From the NCBI GenBank assembly GCA_963854835.1, contig OY978529.1, positions 32,546,055-32,610,054 on the forward strand: a stretch of DNA of 64,000 bases. The letters are read 5' to 3'. Shown piece after piece: positions 10,400-22,285 of the stretch; positions within the stretch are counted from its first letter, which is position 1; the number at the start of each line of letters is the position of its first letter. The position numbers and the translations under genes are program-made. This DNA comes from Megamerina dolium (Eukaryota > Arthropoda > Insecta > Diptera > Megamerinidae). The notes under the pieces are model-generated. The model ran no database searches, was not told the origin of the DNA, and saw only the letters and a program-made list of their open reading frames with translations.

Positions 10400-12757
10400 A
10401 TTTTATAAAAACGTTAATTTTTTATAACTTCGACCGATATAGCGAAAACACATTGCGGAGGACAAAATATGGGGTTGCTTTCACATCTTATTCCTCTGAG
10501 AGCAATTCTTGGGAATATATGTGAATATTTGTTCATTTTTTAAAGTTTATCGGTAAATTTTATTGTGCAGTCTGCATGGGAACTGGAAATATTGGTGTTT
10601 GGGGTCAGTCATACATATTGTTCTCCTTTGTCCTAGCAAGGGTGGTGGAAGCGAACTTTTTGAAAACGTCTTTTTGTTTGGCGAGCCTCATTAAGGGTTG
10701 GGTTTTAGGCTCACGCAATTTTTATTCTTCATAGACTTATAAGGGCCACTCTAATGTACCTACATATAAATATGGCCATTTTTTAATTTCAACAAAAATA
10801 TTCCATCTGAAAATGGACATGATACAAAGGAATCAAATTAATGAATAGCTACTACAATAACAAAATAACAACAACAACAACAGCAATTTAGTGAAATATT
10901 TCGAATTATTTTGTAATATCTTAAAGTTTTAGCAAATGTAAATATTTGTATTAGTGCAAATTTGTATGACATTTGTACACATTTCTACGCAACATTGTTG
11001 CTGCAACATGACTTGCAACAAATCGACCGAAATGTAAATATGTAACCGATTAAGTTAAATATGCATGAAAAGGATGTTTTAAATTATAAAATTATTTTTT
11101 GTATTTAATTTTATATCTCATGCATAAAATTTGCATTTTGAATTTAATTAAATTTTTTTTTTCTGGTCAGGAGTATAAATTACTCTTTTAGTTTGATTTC
11201 TTTTTACCCAGGAATAAAAGTGATTTTTGAGTTTTTTTCTTTGATAGGGATTAATAATAAATCTTTAAGTTTTATTTTATTTTTTCTATATGCAAAGCTT
11301 AAAACCTCATACATTTTGGAGAACGGCGAAAATTATTATTCCCAACGTACACCAATCAGTTGGAAAGGAACAACAACAAAAACAACAACAATAATAAAAA
11401 CTATATGCTTTTAATAACAACTGGATCTTTGACATTTAATTTAATCTTTATTCGAAAGTACAACCGATTAAACCCCCTATTTAATATTCAATTATAATTA
11501 TATTATAATAATTTTTTAGTGGTATTAGTGGTTTGGTTATTGGAATTGTATTTAATATAATTAATGCACTTTTAACACAAACATTTGAAAAATATTTTAA
11601 TTCGATTTTAAACCATGTAGATTTGCAAAAGGAAAAATATATATATAATAATGAGTAAGCTAAGTATGCTGTTGATTAATAATTTTAATATATAAAATTA
11701 GCTTCCTCTAAAAATACACAGATATATATATGGGATCGTAATTACCCTTAAATTGCCTCATGACTTTTTCGACAACCCAAATCTTGTATTTACTCATAAA
11801 GATTATATAATAATACCCACATACATCTTGGCTACATTTCTCTCATTCATTATTTATTAATTTTGCGACATTTTCTTACATTTTATCGCCAGCAAAAAAT
11901 TTCTTCATTTGAAATTTGCAATGAAAATGATAATAAATAATAGGCTAAAAAAGAAATTCAAAATAGCACGAGGAGATACAATAAATAATTCGTTCATATG
12001 ATGACAAGAAGCAACATGTTGAAGAAGAAAAATTAACTCACACGATCATTTTTAATTTGATGTGAATTTTCTTACAAATCATTTGTTAATTTTTCTGTTA
12101 CTACTAATTTTTCAATATTTCACCATCTAAAACAACATAGCAAAAAAGAAAAAACATCGAATTAAACCAATATGTGTTGCATATTACGTGTTATTATTAT
12201 TAGCATCACAATATGCGCCATTACCACCACCACCACTATTAACAGAGGGCGTAACTCTCATGGTAGTCAGTCGCAGAGGAAACCCAAAAGTAGAATTTGC
12301 ACAATAAGTATTCACAGAGTCAACGGCATAATTCCCACACAATGAATAACAACGAACGATACGTATGTATATAAGTTGCCACTATTGCTAATTGTTGGTA
12401 ATACAGAGCGAAGCAGTTTGCAGTAGGCAAATGCACGAAATGATTTATTTCGTTACCTTTTATTTCTCATAATACATTTAAACGTGCATTCAAACTTTTG
12501 CTTCTTAGATTAATCAGTCGTTGTGTCGGTGTGTGTGTGTATTTGTGTTGCATGCAATGTAAGAATATTGCAACAGCAATACCATCGGCAACACCAAGAA
12601 ATGAGTCTATTTAGAATAAACATGAATTGAGAAAAATGTGGTCGCAGTTATTGTCATCGTTGTCGTCGTAGTTGTTGACGTTGTCATCTAAAGTTGGTGT
12701 CGATTGGTGCATTTTACTTGCGGTTCCGTATTGCAATTAATTGTAAATATATGCATA
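10400..12757. other. AT-rich stretch with a solo mariner-type terminal repeat
   Basis: No gene is supported. At 11757-11780 the minus strand reads ggttgtcgaaaaagtcatga, sharing 18 consecutive bases with the left end of the mariner element at 733. No partner end was found, so it is probably a relic. Short (CAA)n runs occur near 10865-10885 and 11370. Confidence 0.45.
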
Positions 12758-13219
12758 TTAGGGTGGGTCAAAATAAATGTCGTTTTCAACAAAAAATGTA
12801 GAGAGAACCTTCGGTTGAAAATAGAAAAATTTTCTGAAAGAAACTACAAAATGGAATCTACGGAAAGTGCTAAGTAAATTTGTCGTAGGAACCATATCTC
12901 TTCCAAGCCACATTGACGCTCGTGGTTTTTTAGCTGGATTTTTTGCAATTGCTAATTGTTTGCCGACAGGTGAGCGCCGTTCGAGAAAAAGTCTTGTCAA
13001 TATGAAGGTGGTCACAGTCGGGTATTGAACCCACGACCTGCGGATCAGAATGCCAACATACCATATGCCAACATTTGTGTACTTTTTCGCTAAATTGAAG
13101 CTTCTCGTCCTTCTCACAAGCTGTAATCTATCCAGTTCGTTTCCAGCATGACCTAAGCCTAAACCAATCAACGAATGGTTGGTCATTTGAATAATTTTGA
13201 AAACATCAGAGTGAATCAT
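12758..13219 (-). other. 153-codon open frame spanning a SINE-like segment, unrecognised
   Basis: This open frame of 153 codons is long for such AT-rich DNA. Its middle (13015-13075) is the tRNA-like segment described separately, which argues against a protein gene. It ends next to agggtgggtcaaaataaatg (12760-12779), which looks like the end of a DNA transposon. I see no conserved domain, signal peptide or splice context. Most likely it is repetitive sequence that happens to be open. Confidence 0.3.
13015..13075 (-). mobile_element. tRNA-like / SINE-head fragment (copy C)
   Basis: The minus strand reads tctgatccgcaggtcgtggg, then ttcaataccc, a good RNA polymerase III B-box (GGTTCRANTCC-like) with a flanking T-stem. 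It aligns in layout with the ctgtaggtcgtatgctcaatcc segment of the SINE at 22.1 kb. A clear A box is not visible, so it may be a 5'-truncated SINE or a tRNA pseudogene. Confidence 0.45.
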
Positions 13220-14775
13220 TTCGCCATAGTCTATTCAACTTTGGTAAAAGTGTGGTTTTCTGAGCTCATAATAAGCAGGTTACCGTTCCGAAATGAATAT
13301 AAGAGCTGCTTTGTTGCCTTTTTGATATTTCTGAAGCATTTAGTACCATGTTTTATTGCGAGTCTTCTAAGTCTTCTAGAATTTATAATCTTTTCACCAC
13401 TGTTTTAACCACCTTTTCTCCAAAAATTTAACTCAATGATGCCAGTACATAGTGACGCCCCACAATACACCTTTCAATTTTCATAAAGAATCATCCTAAG
13501 GTCCAAGATCCTTTGTAAGCATACGTTGAATACATGGGATTTTAGGTTACGTTCTTGATCCAATATTTTGTCTTTTGCTGTCTTAATTGATTTTGCTTCG
13601 AAATGAATATGAATCGTTATTAGCCATTCAAAAGGCTGGTGTAAGCAAACTGAACCCACCGATTTATGAAAATACATTTCACTGTAATGTGCGTCATACT
13701 AATTTAGCGCATCCACCAACATTTATAGTACACTGAATCTCACTATTGTGTGAACAACATTTGGTGTTGCCATGATGTACATTTTACACCAACCATGAAA
13801 GAGTAACTTTGAAATTCCGTCCCGTTTCGCAGGTGAAGCCTAAATATCACTTGGTAAAAAGATATTAATATAGTATCTCAAAACTTTTGAAAGTAGCTAA
13901 TAATAAGAATATTCAACTAAAATTCTCTTATTAATTTTGGATTAATGATTTCATTACTATTTTTTTACTATAGTTATTAAAAAGTGTTTTTCTCCCCTCT
14001 CAATTTGATATACCCTATTGTATATGCCTACATATTTTGCAACATGTATATAGAAGAAAAAGGAAAAAAAAAAACGAAACAAGAGCATTTTCAAGGTGAG
14101 ATTAGTCAGCCAAACGGTCAGTCAGCCAGTCAGTCAACAGTCAATTACTTAGTTAGTTAATTACAATTTACTTATTTATACACTTATACAGACATGCATG
14201 AATGAATGTACAAGTATATTACCTACATACATATATGAATTGGTGACACAATTAATTCTTGACTATTGCTATGGACTTTATAGTTACTCTTGTTGCTGCT
14301 ACTATTTTTTTCTATTGTGAATGTCAATTGACAATTACAATTGTATAGAATAGACGTTTCCTTCAGAGGCACCAAAATTAGATTCGAAGAATTAGAAATG
14401 AACTCATTTTCCAAGTAAGAATTATTGAATACTTAGTAACCGAGGAGATATTATTTTTACATTTTAATTACGGTATTAAAGAAAAATGATTTATATGAAA
14501 ATTAATATATTCGTTATTATTACATGATCAAAACTTAGTATCAAGTATATACTGCAATACGTTGAATATTGTATTTCAAATATTGAAAGGAACAAAATGG
14601 TATAGAAATCTTAGATTGGGGCAATCATAAAGCCACGATGCCAATATTAATGAATGTGTGTGAGCGTTTATAAATGGTGCTATGCTTTTGAATGTTTTTT
14701 AAAATATTTTTTTGCGCAAATATGTAAAGCTATCAAGCTTGATATATAGAGAAAATTTTATAACAGAATAAACGA
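13220..14775. other. No supported gene; unrecognised conserved-looking stretch at 13.4-13.8 kb
   Basis: DNA at 13440-13820 is less AT-rich than its surroundings and holds a 67-codon minus-strand frame (13474-13677). It looks like decayed repeat sequence, but I could not match it to a family. A cagtcagtcagccag-like run lies near 14105-14140. Confidence 0.35.
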
Positions 14776-14779
14776 AAAT

Positions 14780-14945
14780 ATAGATTTATCAAAATGAAAC
14801 TCGGTAATTACGATTATATTACATGCTAACGATAGGACGAGTTCGAATCTGAGTGAAATCAGACGAAAATCACTCCTAGTTATCATACAAAAGTATGTTC
14901 TCGAGTGTACTTGGCGAACGAATACAAAATGCTATAGGACTGAAG
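14780..14945 (+). repeat. Single ~150-bp repeat unit (forward orientation)
   Basis: gaaatcagacgaaaatcact (14858-14877), then cctagttatcatacaaaagt, then a gtatgttctcgagtgtactt block reproduce the order of the repeat core in an isolated copy. Confidence 0.55.
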
Positions 14946-17357
14946 ATCAACACATACGATTATTTTCAATAAATGTGCGAGCATGTTTGAAAATACCAAC
15001 TTTTTCCCCTCTTTTAAATTATAAATCACTTATAATGCTTTTGCATGTTCTCTTTAATAAAATATCTCGAACGATTGCATTACATTCCATCTAGGCAGTC
15101 CTGAAGGTATTAATATATTCCCGATCAGTTTTGCTACTATTGATATTTGGCTCCGTCAATTTTATACCTGACCATTCATGGTGTAAATAGCAAAAAATTT
15201 CGAATCAAAGATATTTTTAAAGTTTTTGCGATTGCAAAAAAAAAAAAATCATATACATAAACAATTTGCTTGGAATGCATCACGAAAAAATATTTAGGTA
15301 TGCATAAAAAAAGAAAAATTCCAAAAATTAACATATACTGGTGGCTTATGAGCAATATCTTTCTCTATCTCTATCATTTTTTATCTCCTACTCACTTCTT
15401 TGCGTGATAATGACCCATATTAGCATATAAAAACATCAAATTCAGTTAGTCGTCATAGACAAGGGGTATGTATGTGTTTGTGTATTTAGTTGTATATGAT
15501 TAGGCTATGCAAAAAATAAAAAAATAGAAACCGAAAATTTGTATTAAACAATATAAAAACAAAAAGAAAAAAACAAAAAAGAAATAGAGAAAACGTTAAT
15601 GACAGCATAACCAACAAACAACACCTACGCAATTAAGTTAATAATTTAAATGGATTCGAAATCAAATGCTATATAAAATGTTAAAGGTCAAAATAAATCG
15701 TAGAAATAAAAGAAAAAAATTGTTTAAACAACAACAACAACTACTTATTTGAAATTAACACAAAAAACAAAGGCTAGATCAAAATATATATTTAAAGTAA
15801 CACGCACGTAAACACCAAAAGTGCACAATTAAAGGCGTTAAAGCCATAGACAAGGAATAGGTACACTGTAGTTCAATTTAAAGAGCTGCAATGGGCAATT
15901 GTTGGACACTCTAATTTAAGTACATACAACTATAACGAAAATTAAAAATACTAACAACAACAACGACAACTAACATTTTATATACAGGCTGACCTTTTAG
16001 ACAACGAACAAAAAAAAAAATAAATTTTTAATTCCAGTTCATTTGATCGTAATGCAGAATGAAATGAAAAACAACCAACCACAAGAAGAAGAAAAAACAA
16101 AAATGTTTAAAAATTACACCAAATTAAATGTAATAATGTACAAATAAGCAGCCGCAACAACAACAAACACAAAACACAACAACTAGTAACTCAATGAAAA
16201 CAATGACAAATATATAAAAATTACACACACACACACACTCACACATCAACAAATTTAAAAGACATCATCAACGATAACAGCAACAAATGGTAGCAAATGC
16301 CGAAGGTTGTTGTTGCTGTTGTTACTTGCAAAGACAGCAACACAGACACATACATACATATATATATGTATATATATATAAAAACTGCATGTATGAGACA
16401 GAGAAAATTGACAAATGTTTCTTAAAATTCCAACAACAACAACAACAATCAAAATGAAAAACAAAACAAAAAATTGAACACGAATAAACGTTTTGCGTTG
16501 CAGAAGAAACTAAACAAAACAAAAAATTCAGGTCAAATTGTGTCGCTTTAAATAATCTCAATTGTTGTTGTTATTATTTTATTTAGTTTTTCCTTTAACA
16601 TTGTTTTTGTTTTTAGTAGGTACTTATACGTAGTATATTCATATTATTCGTATTGTAATTACAAGTACTTATGTAGGTTTTATTACCTGCATTACTGCAT
16701 AAAGGCTTACAAATGGCCATGACATGGTCAATTATCATACAAATAGAAGATGAATGAAGATGATGTCAAATTATTTACGTGAGCAGCTATTATTCATTAT
16801 TCATTATTTTGGAGTAGGTATAATCGATAAAACATATATTAAATAAAATAATAAGAATGAATTCAGTATTGGAATCCAATTTTCAATTTCTATTTGTACA
16901 GCTGTGATCACAAAAATAGTAGTGCATCATATTAGTAAAAAATAACTTTAAATATGGAGCAATTTATAAGGAGCACACGTAGAGATAAACGAACTATCTT
17001 CAATAATCTTAAACAATGAAAACTAACACTTCAAAAAAAAAAAAAAAATAAATTCGATGACTCTACATGTCATATGATAGGCGTGTTTGGCATAATTAAT
17101 GCAAATTTATTTCTCTCTATAATATGAATTCACATGTCATATTAGGTGGTCCTAGAGAGAATACTACGACGGGTTAAAAATAAAAATATTATATAATTAA
17201 ATATCGGGAGTGGGTCACGCATTTCTGAAATATTATTTCTCCTTTTAATGATAATCTACCACTTAAATATGTTATGTTTGGCTTGTGAGCTGTTAACGTA
17301 TTAAACCACCCGGAGAGGATGGTAGCCTTTGAGATCTTATGCAAAAATTCATTGATG
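14946..17357. other. AT-rich stretch with microsatellite cluster; no gene
   Basis: Homopolymer- and CAA-rich DNA. The simple-sequence cluster at 16.2-16.45 kb is listed separately. At 16898-16926 the sequence tacagctgtgatcacaaaaa followed by tagtagtgc resembles the outer end of a Tc1-type inverted repeat, but no matching right end was found. Confidence 0.4.
16220..16450. repeat. Microsatellite cluster: (CA)n, (CATA/TA)n, (CAA)n
   Basis: (CA)n lies at 16222-16238, an acatacata/(ta)n tract at 16346-16380 and (CAA)n at 16430-16448, with GTTGTT runs between them. These tracts generate the low-complexity open frames predicted here. Confidence 0.85.
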
Positions 17358-17530
17358 CAGTGGCTGAGCTAGGATTTTGGCAAGGGGGCAATTTTATGAA
17401 AAAGATGTATGAGAACAAGTTTCAATGAATGATTTTTAAATATCTAGGTATTATTATTTTTCTTGTTAAACAAGTCCATCGGCTAAGAGGGGCTCTATCC
17501 CCCTGAACCCCTCCTCTGGCTACGCCAATG
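17358..17530. mobile_element. hAT-like MITE with imperfect TIRs and 8-bp target duplication
   Basis: A 173-bp element begins cagtggctgagctaggattt and ends, reverse-complemented, with cattggcgtagccagaggag, both running into a G-rich block (aaggggg / ttcaggggg). It is flanked by cattgatg (17350-17357) and catggatg (17531-17538), an 8-bp duplication with one mismatch. CAGTGGC-type ends plus an 8-bp duplication are typical of hAT-superfamily non-autonomous elements. No coding capacity. Confidence 0.65.
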
Positions 17531-18729
17531 CATGGATGTGATCTGAGAACCTGTGGTTATGATGTGAGAGACACACTAGCTCTATTCTTCATTCGTAGAT
17601 GAAATATAATATGTCTTCTTCCTCAAATGCCTCAGTATGCATAACAGCAATTAGAGTATATCCACATGGCGTTTAGCTCTCCCCTTCCTTTGGTCTTTAG
17701 TTGTGATTATGATGCTAATGGCTTAATTTAAAATTGAATGAGAGAATGAGGTCAGCAAAATTATAAGAAAAGTTTCTCCTGATTTTAATGGTTATGGTAT
17801 AATCGGAAGTGGTTTCAAATTCGGTGTGATTTCATTGGGAATTGTACACTCTTTCTGATGTTCTCGGCATTGTAATGTCTATTGGAACGAAAGTACACTC
17901 AGATTCTTCTAGCAGAATGCTAGTGTTAAAACCCTAATTTCGAACAACCAGGTGGCTATTCGAATACTTGGTGTTAACATTTGATGTAAGTCATTTTCGT
18001 ATAAATACAAAATAGATTTCTTCCATTGATTTCAACATAACTAACATCTGCAATTATAAACATAACGTATGACAAGAAAACATGCAATAGATTGTACACA
18101 CAACTATGGACGATATAAACCAAATAAATATGAATGTAGGTAATACATATAGTTTAAAACTAAAGCATTCATTTTTCATTCAAAACCCTCCACTTTCCCC
18201 TCATCGTATTTAAAAATCATTAAGATTTCCTCGTTTCGCATCACTTTACTTGGGTAACAATTAATTTTGTGTCGTCGTTGTCGTCGTCATCGTGGCCGTC
18301 GTAAAACAAAAATATATCTAATGCACATTTGCGTTTTAATTAATAGTATTTCATATGCAATACATACATACATACAAATACATAGTCCCATAGACACAAA
18401 TACATAGTATAACAATTTATTTGAGATTCACACAAAAACTCAATGGTGATATGTTGCATGCATGGCATATAACAATATCATATCGTATCGTATGTACATT
18501 GCATAATTCTTTGAGAAAAGATTATTGCGACGAAGTGTGCTCAAAGTATCAACAAATATATGCACACACACACTCATCTATACAATGTATAATGATACAT
18601 GCATATAAACATTAAATGATGGACGGCATTAAATAAGAATTGATTAACAAATGCCATACAAGCATACACAAAAGCGATCATTCGCCAACAGGCACACAAA
18701 GTGTATGTAGAAACAAGCACCAATAGAAA

Positions 18730-18749
18730 AAGAAGAAGAAGAAGAAGAA
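18730..18749. repeat. (GAA)n microsatellite
   Basis: About six consecutive GAA/AGA units. Confidence 0.85.
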
Positions 18750-19076
18750 AAGTAACAAAAATAACAATAACAATATTCGACATCAAGTTAAAGTCATTCG
18801 ATTTCTAATAAAGAATTGCTCTTTTGTTTTCATTTTTCTTAGAGGTCATTTTAACCATAATAATATCGCTATGCAAAATGCTTTAAATGTATAAAATGTA
18901 GTAGCAGTAGGTTTTTTCTTTTTCTCTTTTTTTTGTTCAGTTTTATGTTTTTTTGTAGAAGAGGGACACGATGTTAATGGTAAATATAAAAATGTATTTT
19001 ATTATAATTTTTGTATATTTTTTGTGTGAACGAAATGTCATGTTAGCGAATGAAACACATTCAACAATCAGCATCG

Positions 19077-19115
19077 TCATCATCAGCATCATCATCATCA
19101 TCATCATCATCATCA
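19077..19115. repeat. (CAT)n microsatellite
   Basis: About twelve nearly uninterrupted CAT units, with one CAG interruption. Confidence 0.9.
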
Positions 19116-19289
19116 ATAGCAGCAATAACAGCAGCTTATATTTATGCTGTACCAATTACTCACTATGAATAAAAACTTGATGGAAAAATGATATCTGCTT
19201 CCATGAGGTGTAGTGTGTAACTAGTACTATATACAATATTATTCATTAGAAAAATTATTTGTAATATAACAATAATTTCAATATGCATT

Positions 19290-20520
19290 TTTACAATAAA
19301 AATACAACAAAATGACTGTGATCCTTAGGCTGGTGGTGAATTGTGCTGGTCGCTTCAAATGTATGTCATGGATGAATTTTCGTTCAGAAAACAACATTTT
19401 TGTATGATAATTAGTTTTATTTGTAGACCAAATAAGTCGAAATTTTATTTTGTACACTAATTTGGTGCAAACATATGATTTCTTAAGTTTCAAAAACAAA
19501 TCTTTTGTTTGATTACAAGATCTATTTGTAAGCTAAAAGACTACAATTTTTTTGTGGAGTAGTATTTCAAAATCATGCATTGAAGAATAACAGTACCTTC
19601 CATAGAAGTTAGTAGATTTCCTTTCAAAAAACACCGCTTTTGTATGATGATTATTTTTATTTGTTAACTGAATTATCTTAAATTTTATATGGAACAATAT
19701 ACAATTGCAAAAATACAATTTCCGAAGTTTTAGAATGATACACTGAAGAATAAGGATATATTCAATAGAAATTTGAATAACTTAAAATTTGTGTGGAGCC
19801 CTATTTCGGGGATAGAATATAATTTACTGAGTGTCAAAATTATCTTCTGAAAAATACTTGTTCTTTCAATATAAATATCCCGAAAATTGAACATTTTGTA
19901 TGGGAATTATGTTTTTTAGAAATAGTATATTGTAAAATAGTTCTAGCTTCCATACAATTTGTAGATTTTTGCTTAAAAAATGGAATTCTGGTATTTCTAA
20001 ATAATTCATTAAAAAACATTGCTACATTCAGTATACATAGATTTATCAAATCAGAAAAACATCAAGTTCGATTTGGACTACTAATTTGATGAATAAATAA
20101 CGTTTTCCAAGATTCATAATGATATAAATATTCAAAAATATTCAAATTTGTCAATTCTAATTTATAAAAGTAAACTTTTGTATGGTTACTATATATAATT
20201 ATTCATGGAATTACTTCAAATTTTGTTGGATTTTCTATTTTAAAATTATAATTTCTAAATTTCAGAAGGTTTCAGTATAAAATAATTCTACCTCCCGTAG
20301 AAAATTGTCTAGTTTCATATAAAAATTGATCATTTTATATGAGGACTAACTAAAAATAGTGGACCAAGTGGACAAATAACATGCACAAAGTGCCCAGAAG
20401 ATTCGTTGAACAATGACACATTTTGATTTTGTCAAATCCTGTCCTCAGTGAAAATTTGGTGTAAAATCTGTCTTTTGAAGTTATGACCAAGTTTTTCAAA
20501 ATAATAATTGTAGGTAAAAA
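19290..20520. repeat. Degenerate tandem array, unit ~240-280 bp
   Basis: A motif of the form aaaacaacatttttgtatga plus taattagttttatttgtag recurs with anchor points at 19401, 19641 and 19897, more weakly at 20179, and possibly at about 20336. Between anchors, shared blocks such as 'gaagaataa...ccttccatagaa' and 'aaattttatatgg' recur in the same order. The family differs from the ~150-bp repeat but shares its 'tttgtatg' element. Units are strongly diverged. Confidence 0.5.
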
Positions 20521-21460
20521 TGACATGTTTTTCATCACGACAATAGTCTCCTAATTACCGCATAGGTCTACTCATGCTATGTGGGATAAAAAATAAAAAA
20601 TGCACAAATATGTACGTTAATATCAGTAATATAAACCGACTGCTGCTTCACTAAACAACTTTGCCTACAATACCAACAACAATAATCACAAGCAAAAAAG
20701 TAAACCCAAAATCGAGTATAATAGAGCGAGCAATTCATGCAATTTGTGCCTTACTTTATTAAAGGTAACATACATACATACATCGAATGTACGTAACTAT
20801 GTATTTTTATTATTATATGTATTAGCTATTATGGTCAATTGAATCGGTTAGTAGAGTAGCTAGCGAGTACATAGATATTGTAAATTGTTAGTATTGTGAA
20901 CAGGTTGTTATTGTTGAATGCAACATGTAACATTGCTGACCCATCTTGTTAATAACATCTACAAGTATCACACATATGTTGGTACATACTGTAGAGCTTT
21001 GTGATATATTACTTAAATTCTTCAGTTTGCTTCATTTTATGTGGCTTTTTCACTTTTTTTTTTTTGATATTTTATTAATCGCATTATATTGGTGATTTTG
21101 TAATTTTTTCTAATACTTAATTGACCGATATTTGTGAAATGTGAAGATATTTGTAGGAAAGAAGATATTACGCATACTCAGTTACTATATGTGAGAACTT
21201 ATACGAGTAACTCCGAAAAAATTAATAAAAATAAAAAAAAACTAATTAAATTTTTTATTCCTTACTTCGACCAATTTGTGAATATTTTACTATGCTATTG
21301 TTATTTTTTATTCAATATTAACAATTAAATTTGGTCTAATGATCATGAGTATTTTCACAAAGGTACACATTGTAAATGTATCTCTAATATTTATGGCCAA
21401 AAATTACCAGAGAAGTAATATGCATAATTTTCAGTCATTTACTGTAGGTTCTAAGCACCA
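20521..21460. other. AT-rich stretch, nothing recognised
   Basis: Contains a catacatacatacat run near 20771-20785 and short chance open frames only. Confidence 0.45.
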
Positions 21461-21461
21461 G

Positions 21462-21840
21462 AAAGCGGGCATTACAGCGGGCATTACAGCTGATATATCG
21501 ACTCGACTGCATGTAGAACAGTCCGCCACTTGGCCCTACTACGTGCTTGCTGGCGATCATTGGAAATTCCAAGCTCTGTCAGAACACCTAGCACCTGATC
21601 TTCCTACCGAGGTCTAGGACGTTCTCGTCTTTGACGTTCCGAACACCATCGGGTACCAAACAAAACAATTTCTCTGCTAGAACATCTTCTTCGCTCTATA
21701 TGACTGAGTCATCACTGCCGACGGATTTTGATGCTTCCAACCATAGTTCGCGATTTTACTTTATTCAATATTCGCCGCGAATGCAAATGGGTCCTAAAAT
21801 CTTGCGAATAGTTTTCCGCTAGAGAACTTCAGGAATAATC
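21462..21840 (-). pseudogene. 3' relic of an RTE-type retrotransposon
   Basis: The plus strand at 21545-21840 aligns block by block with the antisense of the intact element at 29.1-32.4 kb. ctggcgatcattggaaattc corresponds to ctggcgccagttagaaattc (29175), and the stretch ending gggtcctaaaatcttgcg corresponds to the one ending aggtccaaagatcttgcg (29436-29458). It covers the last ~110 codons of the ORF, is on the minus strand and is full of stops and indels. A 12-bp direct duplication, agcgggcattac, occurs twice at 21464-21487 at its edge. Confidence 0.75.
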
Positions 21841-22110
21841 TGATACGTGGATTTTTATGGGTGTGATATTTGTTCCTTAAAAATTAGATTGACTTCTGCC
21901 AAAATGACTGAGGCCAAAATTGCTCATGTTATCAATTTTTAGTTTTGGGTAAATCTCGTAGCAAACATCATTATTGGGTTTGATGCTTGATCCTAGGTAT
22001 ACAGATGAAGCCTGTAACGGATTTTTTCGTTTATTATGGACCCCTTTCTTCTCTTATGCGGAAATTGTTGGAATTGCCTGCATGCATATTTGAGCCAAGT
22101 ATGATAACCA

Positions 22111-22285
22111 TGGTGGGTGCTGTAGCTCAGTGGTTAGTGCATTGACCTTCTGACCTGTAGGTCGTATGCTCAATCCCCGGCTGAAGCACAACTTTAATAT
22201 CGAGAGGTTTTTCTTCCAAAGGCTTCTAAAAGGACTCTGAGAGGGTTTTGCAGTTCGGAATCGGCTAATATATGTAAGTCCTTTC
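22111..22285 (+). mobile_element. tRNA-derived SINE-like element (copy A)
   Basis: The head has an A box, tagctcagtgg (22122-22132), and a degenerate B box, atgctcaatcc (22166-22176). gtgct (22117-22121) can pair with agcac (22185-22189) as an acceptor-stem remnant. A non-tRNA body follows (ctttaatatcgagaggtttt... to ggaatcggcta). The tRNA-like head plus unrelated body, repeated at 10.2 kb, indicates a SINE and not a functional tRNA gene. Confidence 0.65.

Larger units (their letters stand above)
17540..19289. other. No supported gene; microsatellites
   Basis: AT-rich DNA containing CATA runs (18361-18376) and the GAA and CAT tracts listed separately. Ile-, Met- and Leu-rich open frames on both strands near 18.57-19.17 kb derive from those tracts. 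Confidence 0.5.

Noticed and set aside
18943..19168. Met-rich and Ile-rich small proteins on opposite strands
   Set aside because: Generated by the (CAT)n microsatellite at 19077-19115.
22111..22190. Functional tRNA gene
   Set aside because: The B box is degenerate, the cloverleaf is incomplete, and a non-tRNA body follows that is shared with another copy; a SINE fits better.
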